Shown one piece after another: positions 50,108 to 59,609 of a DNA stretch of 64,000 nt. Source of the DNA: IDS-8 sp964424805 (lineage in GTDB: Bacteria; Pseudomonadota; Gammaproteobacteria; Steroidobacterales; Woeseiaceae); assembly GCA_964424805.1 (NCBI GenBank), contig CAYRKH010000006.1:1-64000 (forward strand). Reading direction: 5' to 3'. Under the pieces are notes generated by a model. It ran no database searches and was not told the DNA's origin. It was given only the letters and a program-made list of their open reading frames with translations. How positions within the stretch are numbered: position 1 is the first letter of the stretch; each line of letters starts with the position of its first letter. Made by a program: the position numbers and the translations under genes.

Positions 50108-53100
50108 CTAGCGCTCGAACGTATAGCTGAGATCGACACCCTCCGCGCGCTTGCCCGAGGTGATCTTGATACCGAAGCCGCGTGCGATGTCGTAACGCAG
50201 GCTGACGACGTTGTCCCGCTCGAACAAGCCGATACCGTAGCTCAGGTACACGTCGGGCGCGATGTAAGTGCCCACGTCCACCGCGCCGACGCCCTGCTCG
50301 TAGTTGAAATCGCTGCCCGTCACCAGAAGCGTCAATGCCCGCTCGCTGCTGGTCGGCGGTACCGTGTACACCTCGACCTCCGGGTCGCGCGCGGTCCCGG
50401 AGACCAGCACCCCTGCGCTCTGGATGCGCGGGTTGCCGAAGATCTGGCGCTCGGCCCGGATGCGCAGCAGCGGGTTGTCGGCCGGAACGGCCGGGAAACT
50501 GATCGAGCCTTCCGTGATCTCGAGCATCTGGCCGTAGGCTTCGAAACGGCCGGACACCTTGTATTCACCGGTCGCGTCCGGCATCGGCGGCCCCCGCCAG
50601 GCGAAGCTTACGGCGCCGGCGACGCGCGTCTGCGCGTTATCGAAATCAACGATTACGTCGTTGCCGAGCGCCAGTTCCACCTGCCCGGTGATCGCGAACG
50701 GCGGCGGCTGCGCGGCCTCCGGCTCCGGCTCGCCCTCGCGGCTCGCGACGATGATCACGTCCTTGCTTTCGCTGACCTGCCCGGAGGTGATCTCCAGCGG
50801 CGAGATCCGGGCGCGCGGCACGAGGATGTCGCCGCTGATTGCCAGTTCCCCGGGGCTGATGCCGAGCTCGAGATCCGTGTTCGCGACGACGTTGACCTGC
50901 GGCACGTTGACGACCGTGAGGTTCTCGCCCGTAACCCGCAGCCGGATGCCTTCATCGAGCGAGTTCAAGGCATCGGTGCTGCTGAAGATCCGCCCGGCGC
51001 CCTCGCCCGCGCGGAAGGTGCTCTGCAGGTCGATGCGATTGTCGTCGCGGATGCTTCCCTTGAGCTCGATTTCCGTCAGCTCGAGACCGAGCGGCACGTA
51101 GCGCAGCGCACCGTTTTTGAGCGATGCCATGCCCGACAGCGCCGGTGCGGCCAGCGTGCCGGCGAGCTCGATATCGGCCTCGAGCCGGCCGCGCGCATGG
51201 TCGATGGCCGGGACCACGGCCGTGATGACACCAATGTCGTTCAGGTCCACGTCCAGGTTGCCGGTGACCTCGCTGTCGCTGCCGCGGGATACGTCGACGA
51301 CCGCGAAATTCGCGTCGATCGCCGCTGTTTCCGAGAACGGCACGTGGAGCTTTGCAGAGAGGACCTGCCCACTGTCGAGGTCCAGGCTGAAAACACCTTC
51401 CCCGGTGCGCACCGCCAAGCGGCGCGAGCGGTCCGGGCTGCGGATTTCCCCCGGCGAAATTTCGACCTGCGCCTCGGCGGACAGCCTGCGGCCGGGCACC
51501 TTGGTAGCGGCAAAGGTGCCGTCCAGCGTCTGCGTGAACACGAGTTCCGTGTCGAGGAAGAGCTTCACCAGGCGCACCGGCAGCGCGCGCAGCTCCGCGG
51601 ACGCGCTGAACGCCTGCGGGCCCTCGTGCCGGCCCTGCAGGCAGATCCCCGCGCCGCCCGGGTCCGCGAGGCAGGCGCGCTCCAGCGCGACCAGGCGCGG
51701 CCCGAGCTGCAGCCGTGCCGGCTCGTCCAGCGTGAGCGCCACCTCTTCCGGCGCGGTCAGCCGCAGCGCCTCCAGCCGGCCTGCCCAGCCGGAGTCGAGC
51801 GGCGCCCGCCAGTCCTCGAGGCGGCCGTCCAGCACGGCTTCCACCCGCTTATCGCCCAGCAGGGCGCGCGCCTCCAGCCGCTGGCCGTCCTTGCCGGCGG
51901 CGAGGTCCAGCGAGAGCTCGTCGGCCTGGAGACCCGCCGCCCGCAGGCCCGCGGCGTCAACGGCGAGGGCGACCGGTGCGGCTGCTGCCGCCGGGCTCAC
52001 GATCGTGATGCTGCCGAGCCGGTAATCGCGCCAGGCGAGCTCCCGGCCCTCGAGGTCCAGCGAGAGCTCGGGAAAACCCTCCTTCAGCGCGACGTTGCCT
52101 TCTGCCTCCAGCGACCCGCCGGAGCCGTTCAGCAGCGCGCCGAAGCTCGCCACCTCCAGTGAAAAGTCGAGGCCTCCGGCGGCCAGCAGGCTGCCGTTCG
52201 CACGCAGCCGGGACTCGCCCGAGGCAAGCGCGAGCTGCTGCACCGACAGGTTGCCTTCGGCGTAGCGGATGCTGCCGCTGCCGCTGACCGGACGCCCGCG
52301 CAGCGTGCCGGCCAGCCGCGCGATGTCCACCTCGATGCGGCGCGGCGCCAGTTGCCCGCGGGTGGTGAAGGCCGCACTGATCCGCCCGGGCCACTGCGGC
52401 GCAAGCACCCCGGTATCGATATCGTCCGCGTCCAGGGCCGCCGTCCAGCGGCCGCCGTCCCGCCAACCGTACTCCACCCGCCCCTCGACGCTGCCGCCCA
52501 GCACCTGGCTTTCCAGCAGCCGCACCGCCGCCTGGTCGAGGTTGCCGGTGCCCGCGAGCGTGAAGGTGCCCCGCGGCAGCTCGGGCGCCGCGAAAGCAAT
52601 GCGCCCTTCGAGCGCCCACGCCTCCGGCTTGCCGGTCACCGTGACCTGGCCGAAGTCGCTGCTCAAGCGCCACGCCCCGGCGGCCGGCCAGCGCAGGTTT
52701 TGCCAGTGGAGGTCGAGATCGACGACGCCCGCCGCGAGGTCGACCAGGCCGTCGGCTTCGACCTGCTGGTCGGTGTCCGCCACCCGCAGCCGCACCGCCG
52801 GCAGCTCCAGCTTGCCGGGGCTGAAAGCAAGGCGGGCCGTTCCCGTGACCGGGGTGCCGGCGGGCCATTCGGGCGTCAGCGACGACGGGTCGAAACGCTC
52901 GATGGCGGCATCGGCCGTCACCGTGAAGCCCCCGGCCCAACCCAGTCCGCCGCCGGCCTGCGCACGCAGCATCTCGCCCGTCAGCGAGAGCCGCGCCACG
53001 TCGAGGTGCTCGCGGTCGCCGTCCGCCTCGAAGGAAAACCCGAGCGGCTCGTCGGCTACCGCGGTGACGCGTCCTTCGCCCGACAGCGTGTAGGCGTCGA

Positions 53101-53959
53101 GGCGGCCGCGCGAGTCGAGGACGACCTCCGCCAACCGCACGGCAGGGGAGTCGCCCTGCAGGGGCCATTGGAAGTAGCCGCTTTCCACGCGCAGGTCCCA
53201 GGCCGGCTGCCCGGGAAGATCGAGCAGTTCCCCCGCCACCCGGATAGCCGGATCGCGACTCGCGAGGTCGACCCGCAGCCGCTCGAGGTTGCCGTCGGCA
53301 TTGGCGGAAACGGCCAGTGGAATCACCTGCTCACCGAGCGCCAGCGGGTAGCGCACGGCCAGCGACGCCGTCGCGGGATGCGGCGCACGCAGGCCGAGCT
53401 CGGCGGAGCCGCTCACGTCGGCGAGCGACGACTCGATGTCCACCCGTGTGAGGGCGATCGACTCGTGCCAGCGGCCGGCCAGCTCGACGCGCTCCGCGGC
53501 AAACAGCCGTTCGCCTTCGCGGCCAAGCACCCGCAGGTCGTGCACGCGCAGCGACCTAAGGATCACCTCGAGCGGCAGCGCGAGGCTCTCCAGCGCGAAC
53601 GCCTCGCCCGGTTCTTCGGGCGGCGGCTCGCCGACCTGCCGTACGACCACCCCCTGCGCCTCCAGCTCCACGACGGTCAGCACCGGGGGAAACAGGTCGA
53701 GGTCGAGCGTCAGCCGCGCCTGCGGGATCGCAACCTCCAGCGACGGGCTCCGCCACGAAAGGTTGACGAGGCGCAGGCCGCCCGTGATCGAACCCTCGAC
53801 CGTATCGGCTTGCAGCTCGCCCGGTACCGCCGCCGTCACCGTGCGCCACAGGCGGGCCGAGCCGGCGTCGGTGTGCAGCAGCCACAGAGCCCCGCCCAGC
53901 ACCAGGAGCACGAGCGCCAGCAGCACCAGCGCGACGTAGATGGCAGCGCGGGCAATCAC
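50108..53959 (-). CDS. tamB: translocation and assembly module inner-membrane component TamB
   Basis: A 1283-residue protein, close to E. coli TamB (1259). One N-terminal transmembrane helix (AIYVALVLLALVLLVLGGALWLL) is followed by a long repetitive beta-helical groove region and the C-terminal DUF490 domain (about 930-1283), ending YDIARGFGIKITSGKRAEGV...YTFER. It spans the periplasm and is thought to move phospholipids or assist outer-membrane protein assembly together with TamA. It overlaps tamA by 4 bp, the standard tamA-tamB arrangement. Confidence 0.94.
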   Translation of the reverse strand: MIARAAIYVALVLLALVLLVLGGALWLLHTDAGSARLWRTVTAAVPGELQADTVEGSITGGLRLVNLSWRSPSLEVAIPQARLTLDLDLFPPVLTVVELEAQGVVVRQVGEPPPEEPGEAFALESLALPLEVILRSLRVHDLRVLGREGERLFAAERVELAGRWHESIALTRVDIESSLADVSGSAELGLRAPHPATASLAVRYPLALGEQVIPLAVSANADGNLERLRVDLASRDPAIRVAGELLDLPGQPAWDLRVESGYFQWPLQGDSPAVRLAEVVLDSRGRLDAYTLSGEGRVTAVADEPLGFSFEADGDREHLDVARLSLTGEMLRAQAGGGLGWAGGFTVTADAAIERFDPSSLTPEWPAGTPVTGTARLAFSPGKLELPAVRLRVADTDQQVEADGLVDLAAGVVDLDLHWQNLRWPAAGAWRLSSDFGQVTVTGKPEAWALEGRIAFAAPELPRGTFTLAGTGNLDQAAVRLLESQVLGGSVEGRVEYGWRDGGRWTAALDADDIDTGVLAPQWPGRISAAFTTRGQLAPRRIEVDIARLAGTLRGRPVSGSGSIRYAEGNLSVQQLALASGESRLRANGSLLAAGGLDFSLEVASFGALLNGSGGSLEAEGNVALKEGFPELSLDLEGRELAWRDYRLGSITIVSPAAAAAPVALAVDAAGLRAAGLQADELSLDLAAGKDGQRLEARALLGDKRVEAVLDGRLEDWRAPLDSGWAGRLEALRLTAPEEVALTLDEPARLQLGPRLVALERACLADPGGAGICLQGRHEGPQAFSASAELRALPVRLVKLFLDTELVFTQTLDGTFAATKVPGRRLSAEAQVEISPGEIRSPDRSRRLAVRTGEGVFSLDLDSGQVLSAKLHVPFSETAAIDANFAVVDVSRGSDSEVTGNLDVDLNDIGVITAVVPAIDHARGRLEADIELAGTLAAPALSGMASLKNGALRYVPLGLELTEIELKGSIRDDNRIDLQSTFRAGEGAGRIFSSTDALNSLDEGIRLRVTGENLTVVNVPQVNVVANTDLELGISPGELAISGDILVPRARISPLEITSGQVSESKDVIIVASREGEPEPEAAQPPPFAITGQVELALGNDVIVDFDNAQTRVAGAVSFAWRGPPMPDATGEYKVSGRFEAYGQMLEITEGSISFPAVPADNPLLRIRAERQIFGNPRIQSAGVLVSGTARDPEVEVYTVPPTSSERALTLLVTGSDFNYEQGVGAVDVGTYIAPDVYLSYGIGLFERDNVVSLRYDIARGFGIKITSGKRAEGVDLSYTFER

Positions 53960-55908
53960 AAGAGCGGCGTGCCGATCGAGAAATGGATCTGCCAGGGCTT
54001 GCCTTCGACGTCCAGGGCTTGCGCGAAGTCGAGGCGCAGGGCGCCGGCCACGGAGTACCAGCGAACCCCGACCCCGGCACCCTTGCGCAGCTCGAAGTCG
54101 CTCCAGCTATTGAACGCGTTGCCGATATCGACGAACGCCGCGAGGGACCATTTGGGCAGCACGAGCATCTCGACTTCGGCGCTCGCGGCGATGATGTTGT
54201 TGGAACCGATGTCGTTGTTGCTCAGCTCTTCGAAGCCATAGCCGCGCACGCTGCTGCTGCCGCCGGCCTTGAACCGGTAATGGTCCGGCAGTCGGGTCAC
54301 CGACAGGTCGAACGGCTCGCCGCCGATATCCAGCGTGAGCTTGTCCACTTCAGCGTCGGTATAACCCACTTCCGCGCGCAGCAGGTACTTCCAGCGTTCC
54401 CCGCGCAGCCAGCTGCGCCGCGACGACAGGTAGACCTGCGTGAACTCGCGGTCCGAGCCCCACGCCTCGTTCGAGGTGAAGATCCAGGCCCGCTCGTGGT
54501 GACCGTCGGTGCGAAAACCGCTGCCCCGAATGGACGGCCAGTCCCATTCCACGCCGACGGCCAACGTGCGGATGGTATCGCGGAACAGCGTGGAGAAACG
54601 CGGATCGGCAACCCGCGCCACGATGTCGGGATCCGCGCCGGCGCCGGGATCGTACTTATAGGATTCCCGCAGGTACTGCACGAACCAGGTTTCGAGCACC
54701 TGGTCCTGGCCCAGCTCCCGATCGCGTACCTGAAGCTTGCCAAGCCGAAGAAACAGGTCTTCGACTTCGCCGGGGGCGAGCGTGAGGAAATTCTCGTCGT
54801 CCTCCCGCCGCTTCACTTCGAGGTCCTGCTTGTCACGCTGCAGCGTGAGACTCGAAACCCAGAATTCGCGGCCCTCCCCCCGGCGCGGGATCCGGTAGTC
54901 CGCGCGCAGCGACAGCTCGTCATCGATGGCCTGGTAGCCGATACCGAGGTCGAGGCGATCCCCCTTGGCCGATAGCGGGTGGCGGCTCCAGAACAGCTGC
55001 GTACGGATTCCCGTATCGGTGCCGAAGCCGAGCGTACCCTGGTACGTGTCACGCGCGTCGGACGATGCCCGCGCAACGATGTCCACGGTCGGTGACGCGT
55101 TGTCGAGGTGTCTTTGCTCGACCACCTCGATATCGGTGAAGTAGCCCGTCTGCCAGAGATCGACGCGCAGGCTGTTCACGAGGTCGCGCCGGTAGGGCAT
55201 ACCGGGCGTGAACCGCGGTATCTCCGCGACGATTGCCGGATGCACGACGTCCTGCTCGAAGACGATGTTGCCGAAGTGTGCCTGCTCGCCGGTGTCGAGC
55301 GTGAGCGCGAGGCTCGCCTCGTTGCGGACCAGGTCGATGCGGATCGCCTCCTCGACGAACTTCGCGCCCAGGTAGCCGTACGAACCGGCGGCCTGGAGTG
55401 CCGCATCCTTCTGCTGCTGCCACACCCGCTGGTCGAGCACCGTGCCGGGAACCAGCGGCCACTTCAACCTCCACTCCTGGAGCAAGCCGAGGCGCTCGCC
55501 GGGACCCCGCACCTCGATCTCAGCGGCCGCCACCCGTACCGGCGGGCCGCGGTCGATGCGCATATCGAGCCGCCACCGCTCCGGCCCGAGCTGCACCAGG
55601 TTCGTGGCAATGTTCGGGTGGTAGTAGCCGTAGGGCTTCAGCGCATCACGGGCCTTTTGCTCGGCGTCGGCAATCGTGTCCTCGAACTGCCCCGGCGTGA
55701 TGCGGCCGCTGCCCGTGAGGCCGAACGAACGGACATGGGCCTGCACGTTGGACAGCAGCGCCTCGTCGACGCCCGAGATCGAGTACTCGAGCTCATCGCC
55801 CCACGCCGGCGCGCCGCCCGCGATCAGCACCAGGCAGAAGAAGCCGCCGAGGCGCGGTCTCCGGGTGACGGCCGTCGCCGGCAGTATCTGCAGGAATGCT
55901 TCGAGCAT
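53956..55908 (-). CDS. tamA: translocation and assembly module outer-membrane component TamA
   Basis: A 650-residue Omp85 protein: signal peptide (LGGFFCLVLIAGGAPAWG), three POTRA domains (about 40-280) and a 16-strand barrel with GGSSSVRGYGFEELS, the VRGY loop that contacts the barrel lumen. It is longer than E. coli TamA (577), mainly through loops in the barrel. It works with TamB in outer-membrane assembly or lipid transport. The barrel's last residues are PWQIHFSIGTPLL. Confidence 0.93.
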   Translation of the reverse strand: MLEAFLQILPATAVTRRPRLGGFFCLVLIAGGAPAWGDELEYSISGVDEALLSNVQAHVRSFGLTGSGRITPGQFEDTIADAEQKARDALKPYGYYHPNIATNLVQLGPERWRLDMRIDRGPPVRVAAAEIEVRGPGERLGLLQEWRLKWPLVPGTVLDQRVWQQQKDAALQAAGSYGYLGAKFVEEAIRIDLVRNEASLALTLDTGEQAHFGNIVFEQDVVHPAIVAEIPRFTPGMPYRRDLVNSLRVDLWQTGYFTDIEVVEQRHLDNASPTVDIVARASSDARDTYQGTLGFGTDTGIRTQLFWSRHPLSAKGDRLDLGIGYQAIDDELSLRADYRIPRRGEGREFWVSSLTLQRDKQDLEVKRREDDENFLTLAPGEVEDLFLRLGKLQVRDRELGQDQVLETWFVQYLRESYKYDPGAGADPDIVARVADPRFSTLFRDTIRTLAVGVEWDWPSIRGSGFRTDGHHERAWIFTSNEAWGSDREFTQVYLSSRRSWLRGERWKYLLRAEVGYTDAEVDKLTLDIGGEPFDLSVTRLPDHYRFKAGGSSSVRGYGFEELSNNDIGSNNIIAASAEVEMLVLPKWSLAAFVDIGNAFNSWSDFELRKGAGVGVRWYSVAGALRLDFAQALDVEGKPWQIHFSIGTPLL

Positions 55909-55944
55909 GCTGCAAGTATGGCAAAGGAACCAACCGGGCAGGGA

Positions 55945-56673
55945 CTACCGGATCGCGAAGGTCGCGTTGACGGTCACGGTAACGCTTTGCTGCCCGGGAG
56001 CAATGCCCGGAACCGGGGCGCCGGCGTCGGCGGCTTCCATCGCGCGCATCGCGGCGTACGGACGCGGGAAATCCGGCGTGCCCGACATGGACAGGGAAAT
56101 TACCTCGCCGAGCTCGACGCCCGCGAGGTCCGCCAGCGATTCGGCCCTGGCGCGCGCGTCGGCCATCGCCGCGGCGCGCGCCTTTCTTTCCAGTTCGTCC
56201 GTGTCCTGCACGGTGAACTGGATGCCGTTGATGGAGTTCGCGCCCGCATTCGTCACGGCGGCCAGCACCTCGCCGATCCTCGCGATATCGCGCACCTTGA
56301 CATGCACGATGTTGGAAACGCGAAAGCCGGTGATGCGCGGTTTGCCCGGATCGCGGTCGCGGCCGTAGTCCTGCTCCGCCCAGATGCTGTAGTTCGACGT
56401 CTGGATATCCTTCGCGTCGATGCCCTGTTCGCCCAGCGCGTCGAAGATCTTCTCCAGCACCGCCTGGTTCTCCCGGCTCGCTTCGACAACCGTTCCGGCG
56501 AACGTCTGCACGCCCGCATTGACCTCGGCCAGGTCAGGCTTTCCGGATGCCTCTCCCTGCCCGGTAACGTGGAGGCTGCGGGTGAGGTCGGCCGGCGACT
56601 GCGCGGCGGCATTGCCCGCGATGGCCAGGGCAAAAAAAGCGGCGAGCAAAGATCGGGAGATGTTGTGAGTCAC
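55945..56673 (-). CDS. SIMPL-domain (DUF541) periplasmic protein
   Basis: A 242-residue protein starting at a GTG with an AGAGGAAC RBS. The signal peptide is SLLAAFFALAIAGNAAAQS; the SIMPL domain follows (VTGQGEASGKPDLAEVNAGV, TSNYSIWAEQDY, AAAMADARARAESLADLAGV). Family members are periplasmic or surface oligomers of unclear function; an E. coli relative (YggE) is linked to oxidative stress. It is divergent from the riboswitch-controlled oxidoreductase. Confidence 0.88.
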   Translation of the reverse strand: MTHNISRSLLAAFFALAIAGNAAAQSPADLTRSLHVTGQGEASGKPDLAEVNAGVQTFAGTVVEASRENQAVLEKIFDALGEQGIDAKDIQTSNYSIWAEQDYGRDRDPGKPRITGFRVSNIVHVKVRDIARIGEVLAAVTNAGANSINGIQFTVQDTDELERKARAAAMADARARAESLADLAGVELGEVISLSMSGTPDFPRPYAAMRAMEAADAGAPVPGIAPGQQSVTVTVNATFAIR

Positions 56674-56743
56674 GTCTTGTTCCTCTTGTTGGTGATGCGG
56701 CTTTCGCGATTTGACAATATGCGGCGGCTTCCGTTTCGCTGCG

Positions 56744-56772
56744 TTGACCGTGCCGCATTGTTATGCAACGAT
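56744..56772 (+). promoter_or_regulatory. putative promoter for the riboswitch transcript
   Basis: TTGACC (56744-56749) and AACGAT (56767-56772) are separated by 17 bp. The start site would fall near 56779, exactly where the riboswitch aptamer begins. Confidence 0.45.
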
Positions 56773-56778
56773 CGGCAG

Positions 56779-56866
56779 GCTTGAAAAGGGCACACCTTTC
56801 GAAAGAAAGGGCCGCAAAGCCACCGGTCTAAGGGAATGCATCCTATGACAGCGGGGTTTCCGAAGC
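56779..56866 (+). ncRNA. cyclic-di-GMP-I riboswitch (GEMM-I)
   Basis: The segment aligns almost base for base with the Vibrio Vc2 aptamer core: AGGGCACACC, a CUUUC-GAAA-GAAAG stem with GNRA tetraloop, GCCGCAAAGCCACCGGUCUAA containing the conserved CGCAAAGCC, a tetraloop-receptor-like CUAAG...CCUAUG pair, and AGCGGGGUUUCC. A closing P1 stem is possible between GCUU (56779-56782) and AAGC (56863-56866). It binds c-di-GMP in known members. The downstream gene is an FAD-linked oxidoreductase starting about 50 bp later. Confidence 0.93.
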
Positions 56867-56918
56867 GACTTGCTTGTGCCCCAGTGTTTCGATGCGCCGA
56901 CAGGCTGGGAGCATGAGC
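56867..56918 (+). promoter_or_regulatory. possible translational expression platform of the riboswitch
   Basis: CCCAG (about 56879-56883) is complementary to CUGGG (56905-56909), part of the RBS-like CUGGGAGC before the ATG at 56919, so the RBS can be sequestered in a hairpin. GCUU at 56872-56875 could compete with the aptamer's P1 strand for AAGC. No U-tract terminator is present, so translational control is more likely than transcriptional. Confidence 0.4.
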
Positions 56919-58277
56919 ATGGTAGCCAGAGCAGTCCGACTGCGTGACACCGGCCGGTTCAACCGGCGTGTGCCGCCGCCCGTCATCCGTCCCAAAACGC
57001 TGAAAGAGCTGCGGGAAGCCTTGACCCCGGGGTCCATATACCAGCCGCCGTTCCGGCCGATGGGCGCCGGCAGCGCGTCCACCGACTGCAATGCGGCCAC
57101 GGCGGGTACGGTCATCGACATGACCGCCTTCGACGAAATCCTGAACATCGACGCTTACGAGGATACCTGCGTCGTCCAGCCCGGCGTGCGCCTGGGCCAC
57201 CTCGCGAGCGCGCTCGCGCACCACGGCCTGGAGCTCGCCGGCAGCCACGACCTGATGAACCGGACGATCGGCGGCGCGGTTGCCGGCGCCTGTACAGGAC
57301 CCGCCATCGCGGGCGACGGGGGGCTATTTGCCGCCCAGGCGATGTCAATGAAAATCGTCACGCCAACCGGCCGGTTGTTGGAGATCTCGCGCGACAAGCA
57401 GAACCTTTTGCATGCGTTCCGCCTCTCGTACGGGATGCTCGGCACGATCTACGAGGTGACGCTCAAGGTGAGGCCGATCTCGCCTTTTACCGTATCGCAC
57501 CGCCGCTGCACCATCGCGCAGTTCGCTGCCGCCGCCGAAAAGCTGTGCCGGACGAACCTCGGCATCAAGTTCTACCTCATGCCGTTTCGCGACCGCGTCT
57601 ATCTCGACCTGCGCCGCTACAGCGAGGACGCGACGTCGCCGCACAAGTTCCCGTGGAAGCTCAAGGACTGGGGCGAAAGCACGGTACTCCCTCACGTGTT
57701 CAAGTCGCTGAACCGTATCGTGCCGGTTTCCGGGGTGCGCTACCGGATCATCGACGAGGTGGCGCGCGCAACCCAGGGGCTCGTCAACAACCGGTTCGTC
57801 GCCTCCGGCAGCAACGCGACCACGCTCGCGAATACCGGCGGCCGCCGCGAGCGTCTGCCGCTGCAGTATTCGACCTGGGCATTTCCGGCCGCGGATTTCT
57901 CGATCGTCGTGCAGGCCTGGCGCGACCTGTGCTTGCGCATGCGCAAAGAGTCGGGATTCCGCTGCGACCTGCCGACGGTCGGGTATCGTCTCTCACGCGA
58001 CCAGTCCGCCCTGTTGTCGCCGTCGTTCGACGAACCGATGTTTGCGCTGCGTGCGGTTTCGACGCAGACCGACGGCTGGGAGGACTTCGCGCTGGATTTC
58101 GGCGAGTTCGCGCAGAACTGGGGCGGCTTGCCCCTGTTCAACCAGACGCGCGGACTGGAGACCGGTTATGCAACCGAGGTATTCGGCAGCCGGCTCGATT
58201 TCTTCCGCCGCATTCGCCGGCAGATCGACCCCGACAACCGTATGATGAATCCCTTCCTGCTGCAGTACTTCCACTAG
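56919..58277 (+). CDS. FAD-linked oxidoreductase under riboswitch control
   Basis: From the ATG at 56919 (after CTGGGAGC), 452 residues. The N-terminal PCMH-type FAD domain has GAGSASTDCNAAT, VQPGVRLGHLASALAHHGLEL, and IGGAVAGACTGPAIAGDGGLFAAQ; the C-terminal half has features of D-arabinono-1,4-lactone oxidase/GlcD-like enzymes and ends RQIDPDNRMMNPFLLQYF. It probably oxidises a hydroxyacid, sugar lactone or alditol, passing electrons to a quinone or oxygen. Earlier in-frame ATGs (56892, 56913) are possible starts. The preceding c-di-GMP riboswitch ties expression to the motile/sessile switch. Confidence 0.85.
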   Translation: MVARAVRLRDTGRFNRRVPPPVIRPKTLKELREALTPGSIYQPPFRPMGAGSASTDCNAATAGTVIDMTAFDEILNIDAYEDTCVVQPGVRLGHLASALAHHGLELAGSHDLMNRTIGGAVAGACTGPAIAGDGGLFAAQAMSMKIVTPTGRLLEISRDKQNLLHAFRLSYGMLGTIYEVTLKVRPISPFTVSHRRCTIAQFAAAAEKLCRTNLGIKFYLMPFRDRVYLDLRRYSEDATSPHKFPWKLKDWGESTVLPHVFKSLNRIVPVSGVRYRIIDEVARATQGLVNNRFVASGSNATTLANTGGRRERLPLQYSTWAFPAADFSIVVQAWRDLCLRMRKESGFRCDLPTVGYRLSRDQSALLSPSFDEPMFALRAVSTQTDGWEDFALDFGEFAQNWGGLPLFNQTRGLETGYATEVFGSRLDFFRRIRRQIDPDNRMMNPFLLQYFH

Positions 58278-59503
58278 CCGGCGGAGAACGCGCGGCGGAG
58301 GTCCTGCCCGGTAGGATTCTGGAAGAGGTGCAGGCCGAACTCGCCCGTCACGGCGAGGACGTGGTCGAAGATGTCGCCCTGGATGCCCTCGTAAGCCGCC
58401 CAGGCCGTATCGCTGGTGAACGCGTAAATTTCCAGCGGCAAGCCTTCGGGGCCGGGCGCGAGCTGGCGCACCAGCAGCGTCATGTCCTTGTTGATGCCGG
58501 GGTGGCTCTTCACGTAGTTGAACACGTAAGCGCGGAACGTGCCGATATTCGTCAGGCGCCTCAGGTTGATCGCTTCCTGCGCGTCGCCGCCGATGCTCTG
58601 GTTGTGTTCCTGCAACTCGACCTGCTTGCCGTCGATGTAATCCTTGAGCAGCGCAAAATTCCGGAAGCGATCGATCTCCTCGGCGGACAGGAAGCGAATC
58701 GACTCCACGTCGATGAACACGCTCCGCTTGATGCGCCGTCCGCCCGAACCGAACATCCCGCGCCAGTTGGTAAATGAGTCCGAGATCAGCGCGTGCGTCG
58801 GAATGGTCGTAATCGTCTTGTTCCAGTTCTGCACCGTCACCGTATGCAGCGCGACGTCGATCACGAAGCCGTCGGCGTTGTAGCGCGGCATCTCGATCCA
58901 GTCGCCGACGTGGACCATGTCCTGTGCCGTGAGCTGCACGCTCGCGACCAGCCCCAGGATGGTGTCGCGGAACACGAGCAGGAGCACCGCCGTCATCGCA
59001 CCGAAGCCCGTGAGCAGCAGCGCCGGCGACTTGTCGATTAACGCCGCTACGATCAGCACGGCAGCGACGATGAACACCGCGAGCTTGGCGAGCTGGATGA
59101 AGCCCTTGATCGGTCGGTGGTTCGCGGCCGGGCGCAGGGAATAGATGCGGTTGCCCGCCGTCAGCGCGGCGGAGATACCCAGCGCTGCCATCAACACGAT
59201 CCAGGCCATCGCGAGGTTGCCAATGAGCCGCTCCAGCGCCTCAGGCACCCCGACAACCAGGCGGATGCCGCTGTAGACGACGAGCGCCGGCACGATCTGC
59301 GCCACGCGCGCAAAGACCTTCTCCTCGGCAAGGACATCGTCCCAGGTGGCCTCGGAGCGCCGGGCGAACGCATGCCCGACGCGCCGCAGGACGAACCGGG
59401 TCACGAAGTGCGTGACAAAAGCGACGGAGAACAGCAGCAGCAGGCCGCCGGCGGTGGGCAAGGCAGGATGGATCTGCTCGAGTGTTTGCAACAGTGAGGC
59501 CAT
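58274..59503 (-). CDS. MscS-family mechanosensitive channel (YbdG/MscM type)
   Basis: From the ATG at 59503, 409 residues. Five N-terminal hydrophobic helices lead to the MscS pore and beta domain (LLTGFGAMTAVLLLVFRDTILGLVASVQL, DMVHVGDWIEMPRYNADGFVIDVALHTVTVQNWNK), with a C-terminal domain that has the long loop of YbdG (FMNYVKSHPGI-like FVFNYVKSHPGIN). It gates on membrane tension during hypoosmotic shock. The longer frame to 59599 lacks family similarity. The stop overlaps the FAD oxidoreductase stop by four bases. Confidence 0.9.
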   Translation of the reverse strand: MASLLQTLEQIHPALPTAGGLLLLFSVAFVTHFVTRFVLRRVGHAFARRSEATWDDVLAEEKVFARVAQIVPALVVYSGIRLVVGVPEALERLIGNLAMAWIVLMAALGISAALTAGNRIYSLRPAANHRPIKGFIQLAKLAVFIVAAVLIVAALIDKSPALLLTGFGAMTAVLLLVFRDTILGLVASVQLTAQDMVHVGDWIEMPRYNADGFVIDVALHTVTVQNWNKTITTIPTHALISDSFTNWRGMFGSGGRRIKRSVFIDVESIRFLSAEEIDRFRNFALLKDYIDGKQVELQEHNQSIGGDAQEAINLRRLTNIGTFRAYVFNYVKSHPGINKDMTLLVRQLAPGPEGLPLEIYAFTSDTAWAAYEGIQGDIFDHVLAVTGEFGLHLFQNPTGQDLRRAFSAG

Positions 59504-59609
59504 GGCGGCGCAAACCATACCGGCTACGACGCCTCGATACCACCGGGGGCCCGCACCCGGGGAATGGCGCAAATCCAAACGGCCTCGCCGCGCATCCAAG
59601 GAATGAGGG

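Noticed and set aside
52352..54241. 629-codon plus-strand frame opposite tamB/tamA
   Set aside because: Antisense shadow; composition is Arg/Gln/His-biased with no recognisable motif.
56670..57248. Minus-strand frame across the riboswitch and the 5' part of the FAD enzyme
   Set aside because: The riboswitch on the plus strand explains this region; the frame has no RBS or family match.
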